The position numbers and the translations under genes were made by a program. Of a stretch of DNA of 35,126 nucleotides, positions 23,787 through 33,148 are shown one piece after another. Source of the stretch: Pseudomonadota bacterium. GTDB lineage: Bacteria; Desulfobacterota; Syntrophorhabdia; Syntrophorhabdales; Syntrophorhabdaceae. The notes beneath the pieces were generated by a model that saw nothing but the letters and a program-made list of their open reading frames with translations, was not told the DNA's origin and did no database searches. The stretch is from positions 1-35,126 of the forward strand of contig JAPLKC010000104.1 of the NCBI GenBank assembly GCA_026388255.1. Direction: 5' to 3'. The stretch's first letter is position 1, and the number at the start of each line of letters is the position of its first letter.

Positions 23787-24647
23787 ATGGAAATCAAAAC
23801 TATTGGAGTATTGGGCGCAGGCGTTATGGGAAACGGCATTGCCCAGGTAGCCGCTCAGGCAGGCTATAATGTTATTTTGAGAGATATTGAAGACAGGTTT
23901 GTCGAAGGTGGCATCAAGAATATTGATAAGTTTCTCTCAAAGAGCGTTGAAAAAGGTAAAATGACTGCAGACGCTAAGAATGAGCTCATGGGAAGAATCA
24001 AAGGTACAACCAAGATGGAAGACCTCAAAGACGTGGACTTTGTTGTTGAGGTTATTATCGAAGTAATGGATGTAAAGAAAAAGGTATTTGCAGAGCTGGA
24101 TGAACTTACCAGAAAGGATGTAATACTTTCCACAAACACATCATCAATGTCAATTACCGAGATTGCAACGGCAACGAAGAGACAGGATAAGATTGTGGGT
24201 ATGCACTTTTTTAACCCGGTGCCACTTATGAAGCTGGTAGAAATCGTAAGAGGACATAGGACCAGCGATGAAACATATGCAATAACTGCTGATTTGACAA
24301 AGAAGCTTGGCAAAGAGGGTGTTGAGGTAAAAGTTGATGTGCCGGCTTTTCTTGTTAACAGACTTATGATACCGCACTTTATTGAGGCAATGAAGCTTTA
24401 CGAACAGGGTGTAGCATCGAAGGAAGATATAGATAAAGCAGCAAAGCTTGGTCTTAATTACCCTATGGGGCCCTTTGAACTGATGGATCTTACAGGTCTT
24501 GATATCAACCTGAATGTGAATGAGTATCTGAGAAAAGAGTTGCCTGCTGAGTTGAAATGGCAGTCTTCTCTGGAGTTGAAGAACTTAGTAAAGGTCGGCA
24601 GACTGGGAAGGAAGACCGGCGCAGGATGGTACGATTACAACAAGTAG
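23787..24647 (+). CDS. hbd: 3-hydroxybutyryl-CoA dehydrogenase
   Basis: The protein has 286 residues, normal for short-chain 3-hydroxyacyl-CoA dehydrogenases. The NAD-binding loop is GVLGAGVMGNGIA with Gly10, Gly12 and Gly15. The catalytic pair is His140 in GMHFFNPVP and Glu152 in KLVEIVRG, with the conserved STNTSS at 115-120. It interconverts 3-hydroxyacyl-CoA and 3-oxoacyl-CoA with NAD(H), the third step of beta-oxidation, and fits the acyl-CoA dehydrogenase and CoA-transferase in this window. GGAGGAAT upstream supports ATG 23787. A bidirectional terminator follows. No thiolase or crotonase is present in the window. Confidence 0.95.
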   Translation: MEIKTIGVLGAGVMGNGIAQVAAQAGYNVILRDIEDRFVEGGIKNIDKFLSKSVEKGKMTADAKNELMGRIKGTTKMEDLKDVDFVVEVIIEVMDVKKKVFAELDELTRKDVILSTNTSSMSITEIATATKRQDKIVGMHFFNPVPLMKLVEIVRGHRTSDETYAITADLTKKLGKEGVEVKVDVPAFLVNRLMIPHFIEAMKLYEQGVASKEDIDKAAKLGLNYPMGPFELMDLTGLDINLNVNEYLRKELPAELKWQSSLELKNLVKVGRLGRKTGAGWYDYNK

Positions 24648-24663
24648 AAATATAGACTAACAA

Positions 24664-24700
24664 TAAAAAAAAGGGGCGGACAAAATCCGCTCCTTTTTTT
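24664..24700. terminator. Bidirectional Rho-independent terminator
   Basis: An A-rich run, a 9-base-pair stem (AGGGGCGGA with TCCGCTCCT, one G-U pair), a CAAAA loop and a T7 run lie between hbd and the convergent Tim44-domain gene. It works in both directions by sequence. Confidence 0.88.
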
Positions 24701-24716
24701 GTTCCTTTCAAGTTAA

Positions 24717-24740
24717 CACCCTGCTCCAAGCAGCAGGGTG
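24717..24740. terminator. Second hairpin downstream of the Tim44-domain gene
   Basis: CACCCTGCT pairs perfectly with AGCAGGGTG over a six-base loop, just past the stop of the minus-strand gene. It has no T-run; it may protect the mRNA 3' end or be part of a double terminator with 24664-24700. Confidence 0.45.
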
Positions 24741-24749
24741 ATTTATTAA

Positions 24750-25769
24750 TTAATAATCTCTTTCCTGAGTAATACCGGCAAGAACCCAATTTCTATTGCC
24801 GATCTTTCTGGTAAAGGTCCAGTACTCGAGGAATTTTACAGGGTCAGTAGAATTGCCCGATATCACCTGGTTGTTTGTTTCATCTGTTGTATAATCAAGC
24901 AGGCTGGCAAGGAATTTTACCGTAATATATTCTTCACCCTGATCCTGTGCGGCGTCAACAATTTCTACCTGACGGACTGCGATATTTTCAAGACGGTTAA
25001 ACTGCTTGTTTGCAATATAGGCGTTTACATCGTTTTGGAATGTATTGAGCATTTGTGGGGCAAGGAGATCACGAACCACGCTCATATCGCGTTTAGTCCA
25101 TGCACCTTGAATTTTAAAAAATATGTCTTCCACAAGCTCTTTGAACATGTTTTCATCAAATGACGGGTCCATATCTTTTATATAACGAAGACCCTGTGAT
25201 ATAAGATCTCCCTGCATTGCCGGTTCATATGTTTGTTCAGGTGCAGGTTCGTTGTAGCTATATGACGGCGAAGAGGCATATCCGGCGCCTGCCGTACTCA
25301 TCAGCATTTCTTGCTTCCGTGCCCGGTAGCGTTTAACTACAAAATAGATTATGCCAACGATAATCAAAAGAATAATAATATCGCCGAAGCCGAATCCGCC
25401 ACCACCTCCGCCACCCCATCCGCCTGCTCCACCGGCAGAGGCGCGGCCGCCGAATAACATACTCCCTACCATACCTCCAAGAAGACCGCCGCCGATACCA
25501 TAGAGCAGGCTTCTTCCAAAAGAAGGAGCGGGTTGCTGCACCGGCGGTCTTTGAGGCATAGCTTGCTGCTGGCGCTGCTGATATGTCCCGCCCGACTGGG
25601 AAGGTGTACTTCTTTGATAAGATCCGCCTGAGCTGAATCCCCTGCTGCCCGATGATCTTCCTCCGCCTGCCCTGGCAAAGGCAAATGATTCCATGCCTAT
25701 AAAAAACAGAAAGCATAGCGTTGTACATATTACGAGAAGCTTAAATCTGTTCTTTCCTGTTTTTTTCAT
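24750..25769 (-). CDS. Tim44-domain membrane protein
   Basis: The protein has 339 residues. An N-terminal signal sequence (residues about 8-32) is followed by a long Gly/Ser/Gln-rich low-complexity stretch, a glycine loop (GGWGGGGGGGFGFGD), a membrane helix IIILLIIVGIIYFVV, and a basic KRYRARKQEM. The soluble C-terminal part (KDMDPSFDENMFKELVEDIFFKIQGAW ... VEIVDAAQDQGEEYITVKFLASLLDY ... WTFTRK) is a Tim44-like fold, related to the mitochondrial import motor domain and to MlaC-like barrels. The bacterial role is not established. GGAGGACT precedes ATG 25769. Many genomes carry it as a single gene like this. Confidence 0.85.
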   Translation of the reverse strand: MKKTGKNRFKLLVICTTLCFLFFIGMESFAFARAGGGRSSGSRGFSSGGSYQRSTPSQSGGTYQQRQQQAMPQRPPVQQPAPSFGRSLLYGIGGGLLGGMVGSMLFGGRASAGGAGGWGGGGGGGFGFGDIIILLIIVGIIYFVVKRYRARKQEMLMSTAGAGYASSPSYSYNEPAPEQTYEPAMQGDLISQGLRYIKDMDPSFDENMFKELVEDIFFKIQGAWTKRDMSVVRDLLAPQMLNTFQNDVNAYIANKQFNRLENIAVRQVEIVDAAQDQGEEYITVKFLASLLDYTTDETNNQVISGNSTDPVKFLEYWTFTRKIGNRNWVLAGITQERDY

Positions 25770-25899
25770 AATCAGTCCTCCTGATGAATAGTGTAAACAC
25801 CTATAGCATTAAGCAGCTACAAGGAGTTTATAATATCATATCATGTTAAGGGATGTCAAAGACAGCATCAGGACAAGAGAATATTGTGCTTGATTTTAA

Positions 25900-27261
<1,362 letters not shown>

Positions 27262-27300
27262 TATGCATATCTTTCTGGGTATATGTACCTCGTTTTGAAT

Positions 27301-27337
27301 AGTCCTTGCGTGGTTTCTGAAAGTCCTTGTGTAGTTT
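27301..27337 (+). repeat. Short direct repeats upstream of the tRNA
   Basis: AGTCCTTGCGTGGTTT at 27301-27316 and AGTCCTTGTGTAGTTT at 27322-27337 are near-identical with a 21-base period. The second copy overlaps a likely tRNA promoter: TTGTGT at 27328-27333 with TATAAA at 27351-27356, an 18-base spacer. Confidence 0.5.
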
Positions 27338-27365
27338 TTAATAAGTATGGTATAAAAATTTACCC

Positions 27366-27459
27366 GGAGAGATGTCCGAGAGGCTGAAGGAGCACGACTG
27401 GAAATCGTGTGTACGTGCTAAAACGCGTGCCCAGGGTTCAAATCCCTGTCTCTCCGCCA
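27366..27459 (+). tRNA. tRNA-Ser (anticodon GGA)
   Basis: A class II tRNA: acceptor arms GGAGAGA (27366-27372) and TCTCTCC (27449-27455) pair perfectly; the anticodon stem CACGA/TCGTG encloses the loop CTGGAAA with GGA at 27400-27402, which reads UCC (and UCU). A long variable arm (GTACGTGCTAAAACGCGTGC) and GGTTCAAATCC T-loop fit tRNA-Ser. The CCA end (27457-27459) is encoded. Confidence 0.98.
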
Positions 27460-27510
27460 TTAAATAAGCATAGTGACAGTTTTCGATGTAGAAAGAGCAG
27501 TAGAAAAATT

Positions 27511-27609
27511 CGCCAGGCCCTGCGCAACGTGGAGGTTATTAACCCCGTCAGATTCGGAAGAAAGCAGCGGCAGTAACTAATCCGTGTGCCGCAGGTAGCC
27601 TGGTTTTTT
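27511..27609 (+). ncRNA. ffs: Bacterial small signal recognition particle RNA (4.5S)
   Basis: CCAGGC at 27513-27518 pairs with GCCTGG at 27598-27603, closing a roughly 95-base hairpin. The conserved SRP domain IV core is present: GTCAGATTCGGAAGAAAGC near 27547-27565 (GTCAG..CGGAA..AGCAG). A T6 run follows at 27604-27609 as terminator. It forms SRP with Ffh for membrane-protein targeting. Exact ends are uncertain by a few bases. Confidence 0.93.
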
Positions 27610-27712
27610 AAATGCAGAATTAAGAATGAAATACCTGAAATTCAAAATGGAAATCATAATGCTCTTATTGAATACGTATCTTAAGCCTTTATCTCAAGTT
27701 CCCCATTCCACT

Positions 27713-27835
27713 TTCTACATTCTACATTCTACATTCTACATTCTACATTCTAAATTCTCCTTTCTCCTTTCCCTATTCTCTATTCTAAATTCTACATTCT
27801 ACGTTCTAAATTCTAAATTCCCCTTTCTCCTTTTT
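27713..27835. repeat. Heptanucleotide minisatellite upstream of dnaX
   Basis: Five perfect TTCTACA units at 27713-27747 are followed by variants (TTCTAAA, TTCTCC, TTCTACG) that keep close to a 7-base period to about 27835. Apparent open frames across it are products of the repeat. A related TTCAACA-type array (reverse strand) lies at 30539-30573. Confidence 0.85.
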
Positions 27836-27861
27836 CCTTATTCCTACCGGGGTGCATTCTG

Positions 27862-29451
27862 ATGGACTACACTGTTATTGCGCGAAGGTGGAGACCCAAG
27901 AGACTTGAAGATGTAATAGGTCAGCCCCACATTGTTACAACCATAAAGAATTCGATAAAGTTCAACAGGATTGCTCATGCTTATCTTTTTACCGGACCGA
28001 GAGGTGTAGGCAAGACTTCGATGGCCAGAATTATCGCAAAAGCTGTTAATTGTATTGATGGGCCCAAAGAAGAGCCGTGCGGTGTTTGCGAGAACTGCCT
28101 CTCGATTGATAATGGAAGTTTTGTAGATGTAATAGAGATAGATGCCGCATCAACAAGGGGCATAGACGATATAAGGGAATTGACTGAGACTGTCAGATAT
28201 ATGCCTATGAAGGGTAAGTACAAACTGTATATCCTTGATGAAGCTCATATGTTGACGCCGCAAGCAAGAGATGCCTTTTTAAAGACCCTTGAAGAGCCTC
28301 CTGGCAACAATATTTTTATCCTTGCTACGACAGAACCCCAGAAGATCCCTTATACCATCATGTCGAGATGCCAGAGGTTTGACTTTAGAAGGATTTCCGA
28401 GAAGGATATCATAGAACAGATGAAGAAGGTATGCCAGGCAGAAGGTGTAGAATATGATGAAGGCGCATTCCGGTACATAGCGACAGAGGCTGATGGAAGC
28501 ATGAGGGATGCCGAATCTATTCTGGACCAGATTATTGCATACAGCGGAAAGCGTATAACCGAAAGGGATGTGATAAATATTATCGGTGTAATAGAAAAGG
28601 ATACGCTGTACGATATTGTAAAATCTATTATAGACCAGGATATGAAGCTCGGACTGGAAACAATTGAGAGGGTTCTGGATGAAGGCTATGATGTCTATCA
28701 TCTGTACGGAGGGCTTATTTCATTTTTCAGAAACATTATGATAATGAAAGTATATGATGCTATGCCGCCCTTTATTCATATGGGCGAGGATGAATATGAT
28801 AAAATCACCCTTATGCTCAAAGATATTGAATACTATGAGATACAGAATATGCTGAGTTACCTGCTAAAGTCAGAAGATTTAATAAAGGGCTTTTTCCCCA
28901 GGATTTCGCTCGAAGTGCTTTATATCAATCTTTATAATCTTTCAAAACTGAGAGACGTTGAGAAGATTCTGGACAATCTGGGCAGCTACGAACAACACGA
29001 ACATACAGAACAGACAAAAGAGCATAAAACAGAACATAAAATAGAGCATAAGAAAGAGCATAAAACAGACCAAACAGGCCATACAGAACAACTAACAGAT
29101 TATAAAACAGAGCATGAATTTGAAGAACACGGGTATAAAGAAGAACCTGCCTATGAAACTCAACCACAGGGAGATATGCAGAGTTTTGTTGAATACCTGA
29201 GGAAGAAAAAACCCTTTATCGGCAGTATCCTTGAAAATCTTGACCTCAAAATAGAAGATGGAAGCATTATAATATCACTTGATAAAAAATATGCTTTTGT
29301 AAAAAATGACATGAATTTGAAAGAAGAAATAAAACAACACTTAAAGATATTTTTCGGCAAAGATATGGGTCTTGTTTTCAGAGTTTCAGGAGAGAAAAAG
29401 CATTCGCTTGAAGATTATGTAAAAGAAGCAGAATCATTATTTAAGACCTGA
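27862..29451 (+). CDS. dnaX: DNA polymerase III subunit gamma/tau
   Basis: The protein has 529 residues. Walker A is GPRGVGKTS at residues 45-53; the zinc module is Cys64, Cys73, Cys76 and Cys79 (CGVCENC); DEAHML and the SRC arginine-finger motif (MSRCQRFDF) follow in the clamp-loader AAA+ fold. After about residue 375 comes a His/Lys/Glu/Thr-rich linker with four 4-residue repeats (EHKT-like, residues 387-402), then a C-terminal tau-type domain. It loads the sliding clamp and bridges the polymerase. No in-frame A-AAA-AAG slip site was seen, so ribosomal frameshifting to gamma is not indicated. GGGGTG about 8 bases upstream is a modest ribosome site. Confidence 0.97.
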   Translation: MDYTVIARRWRPKRLEDVIGQPHIVTTIKNSIKFNRIAHAYLFTGPRGVGKTSMARIIAKAVNCIDGPKEEPCGVCENCLSIDNGSFVDVIEIDAASTRGIDDIRELTETVRYMPMKGKYKLYILDEAHMLTPQARDAFLKTLEEPPGNNIFILATTEPQKIPYTIMSRCQRFDFRRISEKDIIEQMKKVCQAEGVEYDEGAFRYIATEADGSMRDAESILDQIIAYSGKRITERDVINIIGVIEKDTLYDIVKSIIDQDMKLGLETIERVLDEGYDVYHLYGGLISFFRNIMIMKVYDAMPPFIHMGEDEYDKITLMLKDIEYYEIQNMLSYLLKSEDLIKGFFPRISLEVLYINLYNLSKLRDVEKILDNLGSYEQHEHTEQTKEHKTEHKIEHKKEHKTDQTGHTEQLTDYKTEHEFEEHGYKEEPAYETQPQGDMQSFVEYLRKKKPFIGSILENLDLKIEDGSIIISLDKKYAFVKNDMNLKEEIKQHLKIFFGKDMGLVFRVSGEKKHSLEDYVKEAESLFKT

Positions 29452-29500
29452 AGGAGGCTAATAAACTACACCGCCGCAAGCGGACGGGGTGATTTTTGTA

Positions 29501-29521
29501 ATGCCGGACTTGATCCGGCAT
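29501..29521. repeat. REP-like hairpin between dnaX and ybaB
   Basis: ATGCCGGA pairs perfectly with TCCGGCAT over a CTTGA loop. It is followed by GGATTCAGTGTCATGCACGG and AATGACA, a pattern commonly seen in dispersed palindromic repeats. A second small dyad, CCGC-AA-GCGG, lies near 29473. It lies between co-directional genes. Confidence 0.45.
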
Positions 29522-29615
29522 CCGGTTTAGCTTTCTGGATTCAGTGTCATGCACGGAATGACAACGCGCAGTAAGCTGCAGGGAGTTTACCCGCTGAAAT
29601 TAAAGAGGAGGATAT

Positions 29616-29936
29616 ATGTCGAAAAACTTTGGACAATTGTTAAGTCAGGCAAAAAAGATTCAGGATAAGCTCCAGAAAGTCCAGGCGGAGATGGGGAGCA
29701 GAACTGTTGAAGCCCAATCCGGTGGCGGGATGGTCTCATGTGTGGTTAACGGGAAGCAGGAGATAATTTCCTTGAAGATTTCAGATGAGATTTGGGAAGA
29801 GAAGGACAAGGAACTCCTTGAAGATCTTGTTGTTGCTTCCTTGAATGAGGGTTTAAACAAATCAAGAGAAATGATGCAGGAAGAAATGGAAAAGGTCACC
29901 GGTTTTGGCGGCGGCCAGATGCCTTTTGGGATGTAA
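29616..29936 (+). CDS. ybaB: YbaB/EbfC-family nucleoid-associated protein
   Basis: The protein has 106 residues, the usual size. The pattern LLSQAKKIQDKLQKVQAEMGSRTVEAQSGGG followed by VVNGKQEIISLKIS and the C-terminal GFGGGQMPFGM is diagnostic. The homodimer binds DNA in the nucleoid. GAGGAGGAT precedes ATG 29616. Its stop codon abuts the recR start with no spacer, the classic dnaX-ybaB-recR order. Confidence 0.96.
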   Translation: MSKNFGQLLSQAKKIQDKLQKVQAEMGSRTVEAQSGGGMVSCVVNGKQEIISLKISDEIWEEKDKELLEDLVVASLNEGLNKSREMMQEEMEKVTGFGGGQMPFGM

Positions 29937-30533
29937 ATGTTTTATCCCGAACCTATTGAGAGGCTTATAGAAAATCTTTCCAGGCTGCCCGGGATCGGCA
30001 AAAAGACGGCAACGAGGCTATCTTTTTTTCTGTTAAACTCAAAGGAAAGTTATATATCCGAACTCTCTAAAAGCCTTCTGGATGTAAAGAGCAAGATAAA
30101 ATTATGTAGTGTATGCTTCAATATTACGGATGTTGACCCATGTCCTATATGCTGCGACGAAAGAAGGGACAGATGTACCGTATGTGTAGTGGAAGAGGCA
30201 TCCCACATGATGGTTATAGAGTCGTCAAACCCCGGTCATTACCGGTATCATATCCTTCACGGCGTAATTAATCCGATTGAAGGGATAGGCCCCGATGAGG
30301 TGAGGATCAAGGAACTGAAAGAAAGGATTATCAGGGAAGGAATTACGGAAGTAATCATAGCAACAAACCCGAACATGGAAGGGAATACGACAGCCCATTA
30401 TATCGGTGAGATTCTGAAATCACTGGATATAAAAATTACAAGGATAGCATCAGGCATACCCATAGGCGGCGATATAGTATACATTGACCCGCTTACCATC
30501 AAAAGTTCGATAGATAATAGAAAGAACCTGTAG
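29937..30533 (+). CDS. recR: Recombination mediator RecR
   Basis: The protein has 198 residues, full length. The helix-hairpin-helix LSRLPGIGKKTATRLSF is at residues 14-30; the zinc finger is Cys57, Cys60, Cys69, Cys72; the Toprim domain follows with MMVIESSNPGHYRYHILHGV. RecR works with RecF/RecO to load RecA at gapped DNA. ATG 29937 immediately follows the ybaB TAA, so translation is coupled. It converges on the transaldolase gene across a heptad repeat. Confidence 0.97.
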   Translation: MFYPEPIERLIENLSRLPGIGKKTATRLSFFLLNSKESYISELSKSLLDVKSKIKLCSVCFNITDVDPCPICCDERRDRCTVCVVEEASHMMVIESSNPGHYRYHILHGVINPIEGIGPDEVRIKELKERIIREGITEVIIATNPNMEGNTTAHYIGEILKSLDIKITRIASGIPIGGDIVYIDPLTIKSSIDNRKNL

Positions 30534-30538
30534 AAAAA

Positions 30539-30573
30539 TGTTGAATGTTGAATTATGGATGTTGAATTATAAG
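30539..30573. repeat. Second heptanucleotide array
   Basis: Five heptads, TGTTGAA (three times) with TTATGGA and TTATAAG, keep exact 7-base phasing between recR and the convergent gene. Read on the reverse strand they are TTCAACA-like, close to the TTCTACA units at 27713. Confidence 0.65.
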
Positions 30574-30617
30574 TGACTGTATCCTTAGACCCAACACCCA
30601 AAATTCATCACTTCTAA

Positions 30618-31262
30618 TCACTTTTTAATGCTTTCCCAGTCTTTTAAGAATTTTTCAAGTCCGATATCCGTCAAGGGATGACTGATTAGCTGTTTCATAA
30701 CATTAAAGGGAATTGTTGCGATATCTGCGCCGATAAGCGCTGCATCGAGTACGTGAACAGGATTTCTAATGCTTGCAACAATAATCTCTGTCTCGAATCC
30801 GTAATTTGAAAATATTGCCGCTGTCTCTTCGATTATGCCCATACCCCTTGAAGATATATCATCAAGTCTCCCGATGAAGGGACTTACGTAGCTTGCCCCG
30901 GCTTTTGCTGCGATAAGTGCCTGAAGAGGCTGAAATATCAGTGTTACATTAGTTTTAATACCTTCCTGTGAAAGCATTCTCACTGCTTTAATGCCTTCTT
31001 CTGTCATTGGTATCTTAATGACGGCATTTGACCCTAATGAAGCTAATTTCCTTGCCTCCTCACACATGCCCCTTGAATCAGTTGCTATTACTTCGAGGCT
31101 CACAGGCCCGTCAACAAGAGATAGAATTTCCTTGATGACAGCTTCCGGCGCCTTTTTCTCTTTTGACAGGAGTGATGGATTGGTGGTAACCCCGTCAACA
31201 AGACCCATTTCAATGCCTTTTTTAATCTCCTCAATATTTGCGGTGTCAATAAAGAACTTCAT
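30618..31262 (-). CDS. Transaldolase / fructose-6-phosphate aldolase-like protein
   Basis: The protein has 214 residues, the short TalC/FSA class. [16 protein letters not shown] at the start and [10 protein letters not shown] at 23-32 are family signatures; the Schiff-base Lys is expected at residue 83 in [38 protein letters not shown] matches the barrel's later strands (usual family text has SANQA instead of QPLQA). It either transfers dihydroxyacetone units in the pentose phosphate pathway or cleaves fructose 6-phosphate; the sequence alone does not decide. GGAGGTAAT precedes ATG 31262. Confidence 0.93.
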   Translation of the reverse strand: MKFFIDTANIEEIKKGIEMGLVDGVTTNPSLLSKEKKAPEAVIKEILSLVDGPVSLEVIATDSRGMCEEARKLASLGSNAVIKIPMTEEGIKAVRMLSQEGIKTNVTLIFQPLQALIAAKAGASYVSPFIGRLDDISSRGMGIIEETAAIFSNYGFETEIIVASIRNPVHVLDAALIGADIATIPFNVMKQLISHPLTDIGLEKFLKDWESIKK

Positions 31263-31390
31263 CCCATTACCTCCATTATTTTCAAATCCTTTTTCAATTT
31301 TACCCGTGAAATATATACAATTTTATCAATAAATATGAAAGATTATTTAATTTTAATGGACATGTCATATTAGTTATCTTATTAAATTTA

Positions 31391-31419
31391 TTTACATAAA
31401 TATGATTTATTCGTATAAT
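31391..31419 (+). promoter_or_regulatory. Sigma-70 promoter of the sigma/anti-sigma operon
   Basis: TTTACA at 31391-31396, a 17-base spacer and a perfect TATAAT at 31414-31419 lie 45 bases before the sigma factor start. The surrounding sequence is very AT-rich. No ECF-type AAC...CGT promoter was noticed in addition, so autoregulation is not visible. Confidence 0.6.
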
Positions 31420-31464
31420 GGGATTACTCAATCAATTTTTTTAAAGGGGCGGAATTAACAGTTG

Positions 31465-32211
31465 ATGTTGTCCTCCATGTTCCAAATTATAATAGAACAT
31501 GTCGCATACTTTCTATCCTCCAGCCTTTCAGGTGAAACTTTTTTCATATTTATCAGTCTCATCATTGGTGCTATTGCATATCTGCGAACAGATAAAAAAG
31601 TTGGTGCCGAGCAGGATGCAGAATATGTGAGGCAGGTAAAACATGGAGACAAAGACGCTTATGTTTATTTGTTTAATAAGTACAGTGATGACGTTTACCG
31701 TTACTGCTACTATTTCTTATCGATGCGGAAAGAGCCTGAAGAAGATGCGAAGGATGCGATGAGGGAGGCATTCATGAAATGTCTTGAACATATAAACAAT
31801 TTAAGAGAAGACGGCTTATTCTTCTCATATCTTAAAAGGACTGCCTACACAACATGTATGGATATGTTGGGAGATAAACAGGCCTTTGATGAACAGTTTA
31901 CCGGAGCAGATGCTTCAAGAGAGATTGAAATGCCCGACGATGCCTTTCAGGAAGGCATAAAAACTATTGAGAGGGACACCCCGGAGAAAAAGGCGATGAC
32001 CAATGAAATTCAAAACGATGTGAAAAAGGCAGTCAATTTACTGCCGGAGAATTATAGACAGGCAGTTATCCTTGTTCATCTAATGGAATACAGTTATGAC
32101 GAGGCGGCTGCAATGATGGGCACTAAGAAAAGTAATATCAAGACCTGGGTGCACAGGGGGATAGGAAAACTTGCCGATATCTTAAAAGACTACAGGGAGT
32201 CTGTCTCATGA
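31465..32211 (+). CDS. ECF-type RNA polymerase sigma factor with N-terminal membrane segment
   Basis: The protein has 248 residues from ATG 31465 (an in-frame TTG precedes it by three bases). Residues about 24-41 (ETFFIFISLIIGAIAYL) form a membrane helix followed by basic RTDKK, which would anchor the rest in the cytoplasm. Sigma-2 covers about residues 52-125 (VRQVKHGDKDAYVYLFNKYSDDVYRYCYYFL), sigma-4 about 185-240 (AVNLLPENYRQAVILVHLMEYSYDEAAAMMGTKKSNIKTWVHRGIGKL) with its helix-turn-helix. It directs polymerase to envelope-response promoters. The stop overlaps the anti-sigma start by four bases (ATGA), so the two are translationally coupled. The membrane tether on the sigma factor itself is unusual. 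Confidence 0.88.
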   Translation: MLSSMFQIIIEHVAYFLSSSLSGETFFIFISLIIGAIAYLRTDKKVGAEQDAEYVRQVKHGDKDAYVYLFNKYSDDVYRYCYYFLSMRKEPEEDAKDAMREAFMKCLEHINNLREDGLFFSYLKRTAYTTCMDMLGDKQAFDEQFTGADASREIEMPDDAFQEGIKTIERDTPEKKAMTNEIQNDVKKAVNLLPENYRQAVILVHLMEYSYDEAAAMMGTKKSNIKTWVHRGIGKLADILKDYRESVS

Positions 32212-32879
32212 AGGATAAACATCTTGAGGACAACCTTTACGATTATATAACCGGGCGTATGTCCCAAAAGGATACTGTTATGGCCGGGGAGCACCTCAAG
32301 GGGTGTGAAAAATGTCGTAAAGAACTGCAAACAATGCAAGAGACCGTTGCACTCCTTGATAAATATGAACCGCCACCCCTTTCTATGGAATTTAAGAAAA
32401 AGGTAATACAGGAAATCCACGCATCCCCTTTCCCTCGAAAACCCTTTTTCCAGAGGATAAAAGAATGGTTTCAAATCCCCTATTTCAGGTGGTCTATCGA
32501 AGGTCTCGCAGTAGCGGCAGCAGTTGTATTGACCCTTACTGTTTACAGGGGACTAACCCCTCCGGTCACATTGGAAGGAAAGCCGGAAATTAGAGGTGCT
32601 TTCGAAGTTGAACTGGAGGAAGTGAAAACCCCTATAATTGTCGGGACAAAAGACATGGATAAAGCCCTTTCAGAGCTTAAAGAACTGATTCAAGCAAACA
32701 ACGGCAAGCTCATACGAAAAAGAAAGATCAATCAGGACATGGAAATAACAACAAATATTCCTAAAGAAAGCGAGGAGAAATTCATACAGGGCCTTTCGCA
32801 ATCAGGGAAGGTAGAGATAAAAGGCAAGGAATATAAAGATAGCCAAGGTAATATTGTCGTACGTCTGAAACTTTTTTGA
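32208..32879 (+). CDS. Zinc-type transmembrane anti-sigma factor
   Basis: The protein has 223 residues. The N-terminal anti-sigma domain has the zinc motif HLKGCEKC, i.e. His29-x3-Cys33-x2-Cys36 (zf-HC2). A membrane helix lies at about residues 95-114 (WSIEGLAVAAAVVLTLTVY). The remaining 110 residues face the periplasm and contain a two-helix/strand unit (DMDKALSELKELIQANNGKLIRKRK and ESEEKFIQGLSQSGKVEIKGKEY) that resembles DUF2275/DUF4349-type sensor domains. It should hold the ECF sigma factor inactive until a periplasmic cue triggers release. It begins inside the sigma gene, overlapping by four bases. Confidence 0.88.
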   Translation: MKDKHLEDNLYDYITGRMSQKDTVMAGEHLKGCEKCRKELQTMQETVALLDKYEPPPLSMEFKKKVIQEIHASPFPRKPFFQRIKEWFQIPYFRWSIEGLAVAAAVVLTLTVYRGLTPPVTLEGKPEIRGAFEVELEEVKTPIIVGTKDMDKALSELKELIQANNGKLIRKRKINQDMEITTNIPKESEEKFIQGLSQSGKVEIKGKEYKDSQGNIVVRLKLF

Positions 32880-32924
32880 AATAAAACAGTCCTTATTATT
32901 ATGTTCCGAATATGGAGGGGTTAT

Positions 32925-33102
32925 ATGAAACTCAAATTATTCGCTGCAATGTCTTTCAGTAAAAAAATGGCTTGCCAGGCATGGGTATCCCTCTGCAAAG
33001 CTTACGATTACCGGATACGGGAAAAAGAAGCCTTTAGCAGACAACGGTACTGAAGAAGGGAAAAGGCTCAACAGGAGGGTGGAGATAAGGACAACAGAAT
33101 AG
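32925..33102 (+). pseudogene. Remnant of an OmpA-family gene
   Basis: Bases 32968-33102, in one frame, encode WLARHGYPSAKLTITGYGKK and on to NRRVEIRTTE: the last strand-helix-strand of an OmpA peptidoglycan-binding domain, with the conserved GYG...NGT.EG...NRRVEI pattern. A start with GGAGGGG ribosome site, ATG 32925, opens MKLKLFAAM in another frame. The simplest reading is that an OmpA gene lost its middle, fusing the signal-peptide start to the C-terminus out of frame. Any ribosome from 32925 stops at about 33054. The gene sat between the anti-sigma gene and the secreted-protein gene. Confidence 0.65.
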
Positions 33103-33148
33103 ATCCACAGATTACACAGATTAGCACAGCAAGCCCAGGGAGGCGGAT

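Noticed and set aside
27626-27862. Plus-strand open frame of 78 codons before dnaX
   Set aside because: It consists largely of the translated heptad repeat (STFYILH units) and ends on the dnaX start; a repeat artefact.
29195-29215. A run of A in dnaX as a gamma/tau frameshift site
   Set aside because: The bases read AAG AAA AAA CCC in frame, so the phase does not fit A-AAA-AAG, and no stimulatory stem was seen.
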